Shown here in pieces: positions 15,018 through 27,682 of a stretch of DNA of 64,000 nt (the stretch's first letter is position 1; each line of letters begins with the position of its first letter). Both the position numbers and the translations under genes were made by a program. The DNA is taken from NCBI GenBank assembly GCA_949825025.1, contig OX463778.1, positions 28,663,265 to 28,727,264 on the forward strand, read 5' to 3'. This DNA comes from Siphlonurus alternatus (taxonomy: Eukaryota; Arthropoda; Insecta; Ephemeroptera; Siphlonuridae). The notes under the pieces are model-generated. The model was not told the DNA's origin. It made no database searches and saw nothing but the letters and a program-made list of their open reading frames with translations.

Positions 15018-17204
15018 GTGAAAACATTCTAGGTGACTGAATAATTATCATGTTGACTAGCAAGCCGGCTGGAATGAACACCGCGTACCTCCTGCACCTA
15101 TTTGCCTCCTTATCAGCAGCAGCCCCTATGTATGCAGCTCACGCGCTCTGCGACGAGCGTCGTCGAGCGTGCGGCTACACAAATCGACAAAACCATCTGC
15201 CAATACAATCGCGCGCTACTGCTGCTGTAATCGTAGCTGCACCGCTGTACTGCAGGATCCATTTCAGCTGTCCGTACCTTGGCACAGCGGGTTTATTTGT
15301 CTCTCAGACATTTGCAATATACACCCCTAGACTAAACAGCTAGCCCTCAGCTGGCGTCTCTACTTTATGAATTATTTGGCCGTTATTGCCATCAGCAGCT
15401 ATATACTGCTAGTTCTATCATGATATACTAGGCAGCAAAGTGGGCCAGTTTTTTTTTTACGAACGCGCCAATTTTTCTCAATTTTTAATTGTTTCATCAT
15501 TATTATAGTGAATATTGTCAATTTTTTTAAAGAACGATCAACTGGTCTAGCTATTGCAAAGAACCAAAGAACATCGCCCCCTAAAGATTGCGGTCTTGCC
15601 ATACCTGCAAAGATGAGAATAAGAAAGGAAGAAAAAAAAGTGTATTATATAAAGGTTATAAGGAGGGTGCAGCCTCAATATAATAATAAATGCTTCACTT
15701 CAACCTGTCTCTTTTCTACCTGTGCCAAGCAAGTTCTAACGTGTCGCGACACCTGCAGCTTTGCCAGCCAAGATTCGTCTCCTCCCCCACACCTGACGTA
15801 TCTCAAGCAAAAGGACAAAAGAAACAAGACAGTTTGCATTGTCAACCCCAGTATTCTTTTTAAAAGATTTGTAACCTATCCTAAAATGATGAAAATATTT
15901 AGAAAATACTAAATAAAGAAAAAAAATAATGGTTGAAAGTCAAAGTCATGTAAATGTCATCAGAGTGAGCAATGAAGAAAAGCATCCCATTTTTTTTCAT
16001 TTTCCTCAAGCAAAACCACGAAGTGGAGAGTGCTGTGCTATAATAAATACGCCGGCTTAACCAAAACAGTCTGAAATACGGTCTTGGCTAACTTTTCTTC
16101 AACTTTAAAAAACTAGTTGATAAAAAAATATATATTATATAAAATATAAATATAAAATATCATATAATATATAATATATATTTCTGAATCTTATCTATTA
16201 TAATTTATTAAAACCATAATATAAATTGATTTGAACTTTTTGGTAAATAATATATAAAAAATATATACAGCTTCTTTAGGGTTATATATTATAATAAATG
16301 AAACTAAATATTTATATTTAAAAAAAAATGCTCTTTTATTTTATTTTTTTTTTATATTTTCTTATCTCACTTTTTCTTTGTATTTTACGAGGTACAAAAA
16401 GCACACATCAATAATTAATAATTATAACATTATAATCTCGTATAATTATTGTTAAATATTTATTGACACAAAGATTTATTATAGGACTATTGGCTGATGA
16501 GCTGAACAATTAATGCAAAGTGAATTATAATTAAAATACTGATTGCGTCCCTGCAATACTGATTAGGTGGGGGCACGGGACCAATCAGACGCTGCAACAA
16601 AGTGGGCATACAATTTTGGAAAACTTTTTCTTTTTTTGTTCATATTGCAAAATGAATAAAACAAAAAACATAACAATAGGGTTTATACATTTTTAAACAT
16701 ACACACGGTCACATGTTCTCCATGACATAAAATGGGCTTTGTTCTTAATTACATTATATTTATAGCCCAATAATTTGACTTTAATAATAGTTGCAGACAT
16801 TGGATTTTTTTTAGTAATATTTAATTGAAGCCTATTATGGTTATATTGCTTAAGACAAAATAAGCAAATCAAATACTTTTGCCTAACAAGAAAAATAAAT
16901 GTCAAAAAATGAAATTTTGATCTTTGGAGAAACATAAGAATGAACTGCAAACAAACATGAGATCAGTTACCTTTTTTGTTTTTACAATTCGAGCAAAGTC
17001 TTTGGTGATACATTAAAAATTGATAATTTTCATTTTAAATTTAAACAAAGCTCGACTGTAAAAAGGTAATTTTGCTAAAAATATAGATTTTTTTTTCGCA
17101 ACATTCATACAATACATTTAAAAGCTAGAGTTATTATATTTTTTCCACATTTATGATTGCTGATCCCTTTTTTTTTTTAGATAGAGATATTAATTTATAT
17201 TTTT
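15018..17204. other. spacer without supported gene
   Basis: A moderately G/C-rich patch (about 15050-15350) and an open frame at 15508-15912 show no recognisable domain, no matched splice sites and skewed composition, so I leave them uncalled. The rest is A/T-rich with poly-T runs. Confidence 0.45.
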
Positions 17205-17211
17205 CATCAGT

Positions 17212-17383
17212 GCCTTTGCATCAAGGCAATCACAACTTTGGGGCAAATCCTGCCTATCCTGGAGCTTCCCCCACATCAAGTACGCTGAACGAGTACAGGA
17301 AGCACGGAAACCTCCAACCACACTACATCACTGGGTGGCCGAAATTGAAGTCTGAATACAAGCCAAACTTATTCAGAATTTAA
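17212..17383 (+). CDS. candidate terminal exon, unknown product
   Basis: After a good acceptor (ATTTTTCATCAG) the plus strand stays open for 57 codons, ending in TAA. It begins PLHQGNHNFGANPAYPG and ends TGWPKLKSEYKPNLFRI. Composition and codon use are clearly more protein-like than the flanks, and AATAAA-like signals follow at about 17445. No upstream exon was found and I do not recognise the sequence. It could be the last exon of a gene whose earlier exons lie in the uncalled 15-17 kb stretch. Confidence 0.35.
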
Positions 17384-17894
17384 GCCTTTTCTATCATTAC
17401 ATTTTTAATAATTCCTTCACCTTTTTTTTTTTTTTTTTTACGAAGAAATAAAAAATAAAATAAAATCAAATTAAAATAGTGACGGAAAAAATTTACATAT
17501 ATAAAATATTATATTACTAAATTTTCTTTTTTATACATTGACTTGATTGAAGAAATAAAAAACAAATTAACAAACAAAAAAATCTCAAATATCTACAGAT
17601 CTCCAAATATTATAGTAATAATAATCATTCTTTCACATACCCATCTCCTTCATCTTATATTGTTAGTTTTTAAGTACAGGTACTACTTTTTTTTTCTTTT
17701 TTTTTTTTTAAATATATTTTGTAGCAGCTCAATCATGTGAATATAATTTGTGTCATGACTTGCTTACTGTCTTGCTCCTCCGCAGCAAGTACAGTCGGCC
17801 TAGCACTCTTGGCTCAGTCTTGTAATCGCTCGCAGTCCATCCGTCGCCCCGCCTGCTTGGCTGTGCCGTGGCTCCGGATCAGAAACAGCGAACG

Positions 17895-19009
17895 CTACTG
17901 CTCCGAGTAAGATCGGTACAGTTTCTTTTTTTCAAGAGTGTAGCCTTGGCTGATCACCACCGTACCACCTCGAGTCAAGTTTCTGTAGAAGAAAAAAAAA
18001 AAACATATTTAGAACCATATCTATATGATCATTTTATGATAACAACTTACTTGATAAATTGAGGCAGTAAGGAGTGCCAAGGGCTACTGTCTTGTTTAAG
18101 AGTCAGGTAAACCTCGAAGGTTGAAACAGTGTTTGGGTCACACTTTACTGTTCCTATCCGACGACACACCTGGTCTCCTTCGAAGTTGATGAACAGAGTA
18201 CAACCACTGTTGGCAAAACAAAGTTGATAAGTCTTTGCTCAAAGTGTAGAAACTTAGAAAAAGATTAAAATATTTTAAGATGTGACACTTACCGCAGGCC
18301 ACAGGGTTCATTCTCTGCTAGACGTAGAACATCTCTAGCGATGCGAGGCAGCAGGGCTGCAGGCAAGAGCACCTCACCGCAGGCCAGCTGGGCAGACTTG
18401 GCGGCACGGAGCTCCTCCTCAAGGCGACGGGCAAGTGCCGCAGTGGCACCACCATCCTCCTCGGTCTCGTCACCACGGTAACCACCTGGAACAATCAGAA
18501 AATGCAACTGTCAATACTCGAGCCATTTTAATGTAGAAGGAAAAAAAAAAAAAAAAAGTACACTTTAAAACAAACTAAATTATTAACAGGCTTTACAATA
18601 CTATTCAGTGAGAGAGTGTCTTTTCATGACTTTTTGGAAATAAGTTTATGCTCGCAACTTAAAAAAATAGGACAAATAATTATTAAGTGTATAATAAGTA
18701 TAATTATTATAGTAATTAATTATTATTATATTGATGCATAAATTGCAATAAGAAATGAAGACTCGCGAAAAAAATCAAAACATTATTGCTGGTTTTATAC
18801 ATAGTTATCACATAAAGTTTAGGTCGTTGCAACTTGCAAGCCAAGGTAAGAGAAGAGTTCATTAAATTAAAATTCTATGAAGATCGCTGTCGCGTTCCAT
18901 TTTCGAAAACTCGCCGGCCGGCATTATTGGAAAGTTGTCCATGAAAAATTAGAAACTCACCACGACATGTTGAGAAATCCACAGATATGGTATTGGCTAA
19001 AACTTCCAT
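17895..19009 (-). CDS. REDD1/DDIT4 homologue (Scylla/Charybdis-like), mTORC1 inhibitor
   Basis: Four coding exons on the minus strand, in order 19009-18961, 18485-18293, 18206-18051 and 17982-17895, join in frame to 161 residues with GT-AG introns. REDD1 proteins are stress-induced cytosolic inhibitors of TORC1 acting through TSC1/2. The family domain fills the C-terminal half: LLPRIARDVLRLAENEPCGL, then a segment with NTVSTFEVYLTLKQD, PWHSLLPQF, and the final GYTLEKKKLYRSYS, which matches the family's KKKLYS ending. The N-terminus is short and acidic compared with human REDD1 (232 residues), so only the conserved core is kept. A TATA box lies about 170 bases upstream of the ATG, as expected for an inducible gene. 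Vertebrate DDIT4 and DDIT4L cannot be told apart here. Confidence 0.9.
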
Positions 19010-19175
19010 TATATCTCACAATTTGTATTATAAAAAAAAAAGAATAATAAAACTGATTGAACTCAAAACTGAACCGGTAACCGGTGTTTGAACGACTAAC
19101 GGAGACCTCCTAACTCGCGACACTCACTCTCTACACTTTCAGACAATTGTGACCTCTACAACAGCTGTACCAAAC

Positions 19176-19183
19176 TATTTATA
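19176..19183 (-). promoter_or_regulatory. TATA box of REDD1-like gene
   Basis: TATAAATA on the minus strand lies about 167 bases upstream of the start codon, which would give a 5' untranslated region of roughly 140 bases. An ACGTG core at about 19255 would fit hypoxia or stress control but is too short to be telling. Confidence 0.6.
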
Positions 19184-22100
19184 CGAACCCCCTCTGCTAC
19201 TTCTCCCTCCTTAAAAAAACAAGATTTCCCCTACTAATTTTTTACTTCGTGCCTACGTGACAACAGCTCTAGCTCGTTCGGGAAACTTCGGTGTAGTTCG
19301 GATATATTTTTACACTGTTGTCAGACTTCTAATTACATTTTTTTTTTCTTCCGTCACCACCTCTATGAGGATCTATGACAAAATTAATATAAATTGCATG
19401 TTTTTTTTTTACATGAAATATGACATGTATAAAACTTGGAAATACAAAATTTCCTACATAGACACCTTTTGCAACAGTTAGAAATTTATTAGATTACTTA
19501 TAAAGTTCTAGATAAATATTACGACGATAAAAAAATATGAATCATAATTTCAATAGCAGATACGGGGAAACGGGTGGCCGCGGTCAGGCCGCGGTCCGCC
19601 GACGACATGAGAGCGCAAAGTTGCATCAGTTTACGATCTTGGCACTACTTGCCGCCTTGGCCCCACCCTTGTAGCACAGTGTTTCTCTAACGTTGGCTCT
19701 AAATCTGTAGCAAGGTTTCTGCTGGCGCTATAATATGCCCCTGTGCTTGAATAAGGTTGCTTCAAAGCGAAAAGACTCGTGACAACAACAAAATAGCCGA
19801 CTGGGAATAAGCAAATCGTTCCTGAATCGTTCAGGGAGTTGGAGACAAAAACAGTTTATTTTCTTCCCCCTTTTATTTTATTATAGATTTTTTTTTTTAT
19901 TTTTAAATAATATTTTTGCAGTTTCATTCGCTATATGCGCGCGAATAAATGCAGCATAAAACACATAATAAATTCTAAATCTTTATACCTCTCGGCCCCC
20001 CTCGATCACATATTCGAAAATTGAATTTGCGAAATTTGTTTTAATATAAAAATTAACTTACAAAGATATACGATCTATGTACACCTAAAATATAAATTTT
20101 TATTTATTTATTTCAGCCAATTAGTTTTTCATTTTTAGATCACCAAGACACAAAATTATTCATTTGTAATAATTATTATCCCCTCATTCTATAATTATAA
20201 TATTTTCGTCCATCATCCGCCTTGATGGGAACACAACAAATATTTTCGCACTTAGTTGCGAAACTAAGAGGATGGGCGGATGCTAACTTTGCCTATAGAT
20301 CTCTCCACTCGATACATTATAGAATATAGACAGGTGTCGCGAAATCTCGCACGGTGCTGATATAAGTGTTATCATTGCTCATTGCAGATTCGCGGTTTCA
20401 CGCGCGCTTCTCCTATCACATCTTCTGCGATCTTGTTTGGTACACGCAATCTCCCGCGCTTTTAGTGCATACATGTATAATATGTCTGCGAGATGCAAAA
20501 CACAACGAAGGACAATAACTCTTATCAGATATGTGTAATAAAACTGTCTCGTCTTCATCTGCTGTTCTCAATTAGCACGTCACTGCATAATAATAATATA
20601 GTGATCTGCATATACGTATACCTATTTTTATTTTGAATAAAAAAATTATATACATACTTTACCGCAATCTTTAATAGAAGCAAAAAGTTTCATATGATAA
20701 TTATTATTTAGTGCATGGTGTTTTAGGGTGTCTCCATAATTATTATATATAACTTTTATTTCATAAACCTTCACAGAATTTTTAAATTATACTGCAATGT
20801 ACTGATAGAAAAAGGTGACACGATTTGATTTTAAAACTATAATAATATACTAAATTAATAATCGGAGTATAACAAAATTATTTGCTTTCCATGCAGGTTT
20901 TACTGTGGGCGTGCATGTTTTAATTATTATTAATTACGACGTTTGCAATTATGACTAGCTTAATATATACAAGAGAAATGTCACATTTTTAATATTATAT
21001 AACATTTATAACAATAAATAATAATAATAATAGTTGTTTATTGAGTATCAGTACAGAAAAAAAACACAGTACAACAACTCTATGGGTGACGTGAAAAAGG
21101 ATATCCCATTTACTAAAGTGTCCAGTCACCCACAGTATAAATATATAATTATGTATTATGTTAAGATGCCAAATTTAGTTAATTAGTTAATACGGCATGC
21201 ATGATATAATGTAATAAAATATGCACCTACTATATAGCATATACCCGCCTATAATGTATGTATGTATTGTATTACATTTTTATATATTATGTAGTTACAT
21301 TGCGCCCGTGCGCTGCTGTATCGCAGAACTGGTCAATTCAGCAAGTTGAATACTTGCAGGAATATTGACATATATTATTATCGAACTATATATTTATAAA
21401 TATGACTTCTTCTGTGAAAATTTTGAGAAATTCCCTTATTCAGCATTGGAAAATAGCATTGTTTTAAATGGGGACTGCTGTGATTTTGAGTCAAATTAGT
21501 ATTTTTCACACGTAAAAATGAATTTCTCAAAATCTACACTGAATTTGTAGTTTTTTACATCAGTAAACTAATATGTAGTTATTTTGTCCTTTATTTTATG
21601 GACTAAAAATACTTTCAGTTTACCATCAAAATTGTTTTTGAGCAGTGAAATTAATCATACATTTTCACATTTGTCACATTTATTTGATATTTTATTGTCA
21701 TATTTTATGTCTAGAAAAAAAAATGTATATTGCATGCGTCCGTTTGCTGTAGCAAAAGGCTACCATTTGCAGCTTGTGAATGGAGAAAATCTTAAATAGT
21801 TCTATCATAACTCATAAGAGAAAACCATCACACAAGAACAAGCAGTTGGCGGCCGGAGGGAGATTCGAGTTGTCCAGCCGGCGCAGGTGACATTTAGCAG
21901 GTCGCGTCGTCGTCTCAAAGTGTTCAACTATTTGTTCCGCGGCTCAGCTGTATATAATAATATATTATACACCTGCAGATGAATTAAACGTCGAACCGGC
22001 TTTACGTTGATGTAATAATTGATAAAAATAAATACAGTACGCTATATTGTATGCATACATAATTATATTTTTTATAACATATAATAATACATGAAAAAAT

Positions 22101-22444
22101 GATGTAGCGCGCGCGAGCAGGCAAAAAACTCGATTGCTGAAGTGTATATTATATTCGCTCTATACACTTTTCTTTTTTAACTTTTTTGTCTTTCTATTTT
22201 TTTTTATAAAAAAAATAATGTGATATGAAAAAAAAAATGATGGCAATGACCACGATCGACTTGAACAAATTGTATATATAAATATAATATATATTATCTA
22301 CATTCTCTGTATAAAATATATAGCCTTCGCAATTTATGTCATATATATATATACAATACATAATATATCTATCGCATGATATATATATGGAACACCCAAA
22401 TATAATTATACAGTATAATGGTGTGATACACATCATACACTTAC
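19184..22444. other. spacer without supported gene
   Basis: G/C-richer patches at about 19565-19830, 20270-20470 and 21840-21960 have no consistent frame. A possible LINE tail is listed separately. Later exons of the minus-strand gene that starts at 22634 should lie in this stretch, but I could not identify them. Confidence 0.4.
21012..21140 (-). mobile_element. possible LINE 3' tail
   Basis: Read on the minus strand, a unique segment ends in CAATAAACAACTA followed by (TTA)n, the usual layout of a non-LTR retrotransposon 3' end. There is no ORF and no second copy in the window, so support is weak. Confidence 0.3.
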
Positions 22445-22634
22445 ATTCTGCGATAGGCAAAGTCTTTCGGTCGGGTAGAATGGACTCTATGACATCCGTG
22501 GAGGTCTTCTGAGGAGTCACGGCCGTGCTCTGCTGCTGCCAAATATCGGTCAACTTATTGAACACTCCGTGGAGACGCGTTTCGTGATGAGGAGACTCCT
22601 CAAGGAAATGTTCGATCTGGTCACCGCTGATCAT
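22445..22634 (-). CDS. probable first coding exon of an unidentified gene
   Basis: On the minus strand an ATG at 22634 opens 63 codons plus one base, ending at a strong donor (GAAT|GTAAGTG). The peptide begins MISGDQIEHFLEESPHHETR and continues LHGVFNKLTDIWQQQ, a helix-like, protein-like sequence with varied codon use. Upstream are two CCAAT-type motifs (about 22892 and 22910, minus strand) and a G/C-rich 5' region. The downstream exons were not found and the family is not recognised. The plus strand is also open over part of this stretch (from 22587, with a possible donor at 22686), so the strand is probable but not certain. Confidence 0.5.
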
Positions 22635-23907
22635 GATTATACTGCAGCTGATTATATTTTTGGCACTCAAGAGATAAAGTTCAAGGTGAGAGAGATCTTT
22701 TTAATTTTAATCGGCGGGGGTTGTGCTCACTCTAAATTTGAGCACGGCTGTGACCTGTATGAACCGTTGACACTGAGTGCTAGTGCTCAGCCGGTTCGCC
22801 GTTCGTTTTCGTCGCTGCTGCGCTGCCGCAAATCGAAAAAATGAACCGACTGGTTCTCTACAGCTGATTCCTTTCTCAAGCTCAATCATTGGCTAATGCT
22901 GCATCCAATAGCAGCAACTCTTTCTTCTCTTTAGATCGTCTTGGCAACAGAATTAATTTTGGAATTTTCACGAATAAAAATAATATAATTATATTGAATT
23001 CGGCAGTTCATTTTATGAATAAAACAAAGTTTCAATTTTATAAAAATATAAAATAAACAGAAGTTTTTGTAAATTTTTATGTACGATTTTTTGTACGTAA
23101 AGAATATATACTAAAAGGTAAAAGGACATAATTATATCAAAACATTCATATTTGTAACACATCCTGAACTGAAAAAAGTCTAATTTAATGTCTTTAGATA
23201 AAGTTGTATGTTGTATTGCCTTGAGTCCCGTACATGGCTGATAACATTGTGATAGCGATTTTTTACCGAAGTTGTATTATGGATGCATTTTTATCGAGCT
23301 GAGCAAATGCGGTAAAAGAGGAAACTGAACGCCATCTCTGAAATATTTATGCAACTATATATACAGTATAATTTTATAATATATGTTATGCTGTTTTATT
23401 TTGAGGTAAATGTTTGGTTACTTATTAAATTGAATGCATGAATACAAATTTCATAGCTTACTTCAAACATAACATATATTATAACCTCGGGTGTATAGGG
23501 GGCATTAATTTTACAATTTAATTGCATGGCTCTTTCTGCTTTCGAAAAAAATTGTTCAAATAATTCGCGCTTACCCGTACGTTGTTTGAAGACGTTTGAA
23601 GAGCCCTTATGGCCAATCACCGAGTACGAATCTACTACTACCTAGTTTCTTTCTTGTCCATTTTGGCAGCACGCTACTGCATTTTTTTTTTTTTCCTCCC
23701 GAAGGGAACGGTCAGTGAAATTAAAATATTAAAAATTATAGCCTTAAAATATTTCTCTTATTTGAAGAGGAATTTTAAATAAAATATTATCTTGTCATCC
23801 ATTTATTTTTGACGAATGAAAAATATTCTATCATACATATATTGCATATATTAAAAGATTACTGTGTCTGTCAAAATTTACCGAAACTAGACTGGCCTAT
23901 AAACTAG
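22635..23907. other. upstream region and A/T-rich spacer
   Basis: The part up to about 22930 is G/C-richer, with CCAAT-type motifs, and may be the promoter of the minus-strand gene starting at 22634. The rest has no supported feature. Confidence 0.4.
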
Positions 23908-24603
23908 CTGATAGATTCCAATTATTTTATTACAGAAATCAAAGAAATGTTTAAACTTCCAACGACAGATCAATATTCCAATTTTATAGCTGTCAGGAAT
24001 CAAAAAGCTCAGGATATTAATCCTGAGTTTTACAGCACTAATGCTATGACATGTAAACATTGGTGTCTGCCCCAATTGGATAGATCCAATGTTAGAAATG
24101 TTTTAACTCGCCAGGCTGTTCACGGCTTCCACCATCTAATTTGTAAATCTTCTGGTTATCATAAAGCTGAACAATCTTGTGTATGTAAATTATGTAATGA
24201 ATATTGTAGCCAATATCATTTAAATATCTGTAAATCTAGAATTAAGCCTATTAGCGATTATGCCAGGGGAGATTTCATATAGTCTATAGATTTTGAATAG
24301 CAATGAAGCAATAATTTTTTTTATTCTATCTATTTTCTATGTCATATTTTGTTTTATATATGTGATTATATATATGATATATTATTATTATGATGTAACA
24401 GGCTGTTAGCTAGTATCATATATCTGTTATTTTATTTTATATTGTTTTATTATCATTTTCTATTGTTCTATTATTCTGTAACTATTATATATGTTTTGTA
24501 TGTGTATGTTTTATGTGTTCTATTGTAATGTTTTTCTATAATGTATGTTTCTAGTGCTGTTAATATGTACACTTTCTGTGTTTAATAAAAGACTAATAAT
24601 AAT
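23908..24603 (+). mobile_element. 5'-truncated LINE, ORF2 C-terminus plus 3' UTR
   Basis: An open frame from 23908 to the stop at 24280-24282 encodes about 124 residues ending in a Cys/His cluster: CKLC, then His after seven residues, then Cys three further on (C-x2-C-x7-H-x3-C). Such a cluster is typical of the C-terminus of non-LTR retrotransposon ORF2 proteins. About 320 bases of A/T-rich 3' UTR follow, ending in AATAAAAGAC and a short AAT tail. The last 98 bases recur at 298-395. The reverse transcriptase and endonuclease parts are absent, so the copy is dead on arrival. I infer the LINE class from the motif and tail, not from a match. Confidence 0.65.
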
Positions 24604-25238
24604 TGCATATATATATATTATATATTATAATCATGTTTATTATTATGAATTATGAGTTTTATTACAGGAGTGCGCCACGTACATATATACAGTATATATT
24701 TTTTAGTTTATAACTATTTAGTATTTACTATTTTTGTCCGACTAAAATTAAAAATAATAATTGATGTTCTAGCTCTGTTTTACATGATGTTAATTTTTAT
24801 TATTATTTTTTTTAAAAGCTCTATTAATTCTCCGTCAAATTTAGTCAAAATAATTTTAATGTTTAAATTTTCATAAACTATAATAATTAAATTTATAATT
24901 AATTTTAATTCTTTCAAATTTTATTTTTAACTTATTTTTAAAATGTTATTTTATTCCGGGATCATTTCATTGTGTAGATTATAATTATTCCATATGCCGG
25001 CCTATATTGTCAACTCATGTCAACGCCTCTTTCTGGTGGTCCGTAAATTGGTGAGCTTTAAAGCTATTTAATTATATGCAACAAGAAAATTTAAATGCCA
25101 ATAATAATTTGTTATTTTAATATAGTGTTGGGGGCATACATGACCAAAATGTGTCAATTGCCCCAAAATACCAACCAACCAACCATATATATAATATTAT
25201 ATAGTGTAATAATGTAATAATTGAATATATATTAATTA
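24604..25238. other. A/T-rich spacer
   Basis: No ORF with coding character and no recognised repeat. Confidence 0.5.
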
Positions 25239-26260
25239 CCCTGCTCAAAAATCTTGAGCATATCTTTGCAAGATCTTGACAAGATCTTGCCAAGTAAACA
25301 TGAGAAGACCAAGAAAGAGGCGCAACAGGGTTGAGTGCTGGTCTGTAATATTATTATTGGATATTATCCTTCTAAAAATAATATTTTTGCCAAAAATGTG
25401 AAAAAAATTACAAAATAAGATATTTTTGGTTCAACAAGATCTTGAGCAAGATAATAATCTTATTCAAGACGTCATTTCTTACGCAAGATCACAATCTTAA
25501 CAAGAAACTCACTTGCGCAAGAAAATATTCTTTGCAAGATAGAAAATCTTGCTCGTGTTTTCGAATTTATCTCAAGATTATTTCTTGAGCTAGTTACCGT
25601 CTTGCGCACGATGGTAATCTTGTTCAAGAAGTCATTTTTTACGCATGAACAACATCTTGGCAAGTAATTAACTTGCTCAAGAAAAAAATCTTAAACAAGT
25701 TATCATATTTTTCTCAAGATTATTTCTTGGAGAAGTTACCGTTTTGTTTAAAATGACAATCTTGTTCAAGAAGTCATTTCGTACTCAAGATTTATATCTT
25801 GAGCAAGTAATAGACTTGAGCAAGAAAAAATCTTACACAATTTTTCATATTTTTCTCAAGATTATTTCTTGGACAAGTTATCATCTTGCTTAAAATGACA
25901 ATCTTGTTCAAGAAGTCATTTCTTACGCAATATTTATATCTTGAGCAAGTAATAGACTTGATCAAGAAAAAATCTTACACAATTTTTCATATTTTTCTAA
26001 GCATTATTTCTTAGAGAAGTTATCATCTTGATTAAAATGACAATCTTGTTCAAGAAATCGTTTCTTACGCAAGATTTAATCTTGAGCAAGAAAAAATCTT
26101 CAACATGTTTTCATATTTATCTCAATATTATTTCTTGGACAAGTTACCATCATGTTTAAAATGACAATCTTGTTCAAAAATTTTTTTCTTACCCAAGATT
26201 TTTTATCTTGAGCATTGCAAGTAATAGACTTGAGCAAGAAGAAATCTTGCGCGCGTTTTC
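25239..26260. repeat. tandem array of ~142-bp units rich in CAAG/CTTG palindromes
   Basis: The anchor AATCTTGTTCAAGAAGTCAT recurs at 25614, 25758, 25900 and 26042, with diverged units at about 25452 and 26166, giving a period near 142 bases. Each unit holds several CTTGnnCAAG and AAGATnnATCTT palindromes. The left end begins CCCTGCTCAAAAATCTTGAG, close to the terminus of the neighbouring block at 26709. All ORFs here are by-products of the repeat. Confidence 0.85.
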
Positions 26261-26708
26261 ATTGCGCAAGTGGACTGCGCAAGTGGACGATGTGAAACAA
26301 ATGCAATGCGCATGACCGTTTTTTTATAACACTTAAGATGGATGGTTGGTGAAAATTGAAGCTGGTGAAGAAACATTAAGATTTTGTGTGTTTTTGTGCT
26401 AATTAGTAGTTATTACACAGTTCCAGGTAAGCTTTAACTTATGTATAGTTGTTTTTGTTTAATATATTGTTAAGCTCACACAAAATTGTCTGTTTTTTTA
26501 ATGACATTTCGGTGGCTTGACCTGCTTCCTGCTATCCTGCTTGCTGAGCGGCTTGCAAACATGGCCGGGATGTGATGGATTCTGATCAAGGATTCGACAA
26601 CCATACCAGATCGACAAAAGTTGGCTGTTGTGCGAATAATCAATGGCATAGCAGTATTTGGTTTGTATAAAGTTGATAAAGGTATGTATACTAGTACTGC
26701 AATGTATG
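26261..26708. other. unique segment between CAAGATCTTG arrays
   Basis: Non-repetitive DNA of mixed composition with overlapping short ORFs on both strands, none with a domain. It may be an interior segment if 25239-27614 is one composite element. Confidence 0.4.
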
Positions 26709-27614
26709 CCCTGCTCAAAATTCTTGAGCAAGATCTTGGGCAAGATTTGCACAATACCTTTTGCAATTGTCTTGAGCAAGATCTTGCATGTCTAATTTTA
26801 TCGAATATCCTTTAAATATGTCTTTGATCCCCAGGTTCCGCAGGCCTAGCCGTTGCGTACGTGCATGGATAGAGTGAGAGGATTCATTGTGCGCTGAGCG
26901 GAGAGATGAAGCAGGATGATGAATATCCACAGAAAGGAAACCAGCAAGACAACTGCCGAAGTTATAACGAAAACTATTATGTACTATGCATACCAGAAAA
27001 AAACTCTTTATTTTTTTTCAGATGATGGATAAATGTATGTGACGACTGTGAGGTTTCTACTAGGTACCACATCTTGCAACCAAATCTTGAAAATCTTGTC
27101 AAGATCTTGCATTTACTTACACAAATTTTTTCAAGTACAAATCAGTTGCAAGTCTTGTGAAAGATCTTGAACCCCAATAATGTTACCAAGATCTTGCACA
27201 AGAAAATATCTTGCCAAGATCTTGCACAAGATCTTGCCAAGATCTTACCAAGATCTTGCGCAAGATCTTGCCAAGATCTTGGCAAGATCTTGGTAAGATT
27301 ATTTGGGCTCAAGATCTTGGGCAAAATTTGCGCAAGTCTTGAAGAAGTTTTGACCAAGATCTTGTGCAAGTCTTGGACAAGTTTTGAGTTTTGACCAAGA
27401 TCTTGAGCAATATTCTTACCAAGATCTTGTCAAGATCTTCCACAAGAAAATATCTTGCCAAGATCTTGCACAAGATCTTGCCAAGATCTTGCCAAGATCT
27501 TGCGCAAGATCTTGCCAAGATCTTGCCAAGATCTTGGCAAGATTATTGCTCAAGATCTTGGTCAAAACTTGTTCAAGACTTGTACAAGATCTTGTTCAAG
27601 AAATTTCAGCAGGG
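26709..27614. repeat. AAGATCTTG palindrome array with inverted ends
   Basis: The block begins CCCTGCTCAAAATTCTTGAG and ends in its rough complement, ATTTCAGCAGGG. Its right half is packed with CAAGATCTTG and GCCAAGATCTTGC units. Two near-identical stretches (about 27194-27320 and 27438-27565) show a duplication of about 244 bases. Because the unit is self-complementary, both strands give repeating peptides such as QDLAKILPRS; these are not genes. The matching ends suggest a transposon or foldback element whose interior has expanded. Confidence 0.8.
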
Positions 27615-27682
27615 TAATTTGTTATTTTGAGTTATTTTGTAATAATTTGAATGCATGTCTACATTTTGTGCATCATTTTGTA

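Noticed and set aside
15050..15912. Two plus-strand ORFs of 97 and 134 codons
   Set aside because: There is no recognisable domain, the codon use is poor in the second, and no supporting splice sites were found.
25239..27614. CRISPR-like array
   Set aside because: The repeats are contiguous without unique spacers, and the DNA is plainly animal.
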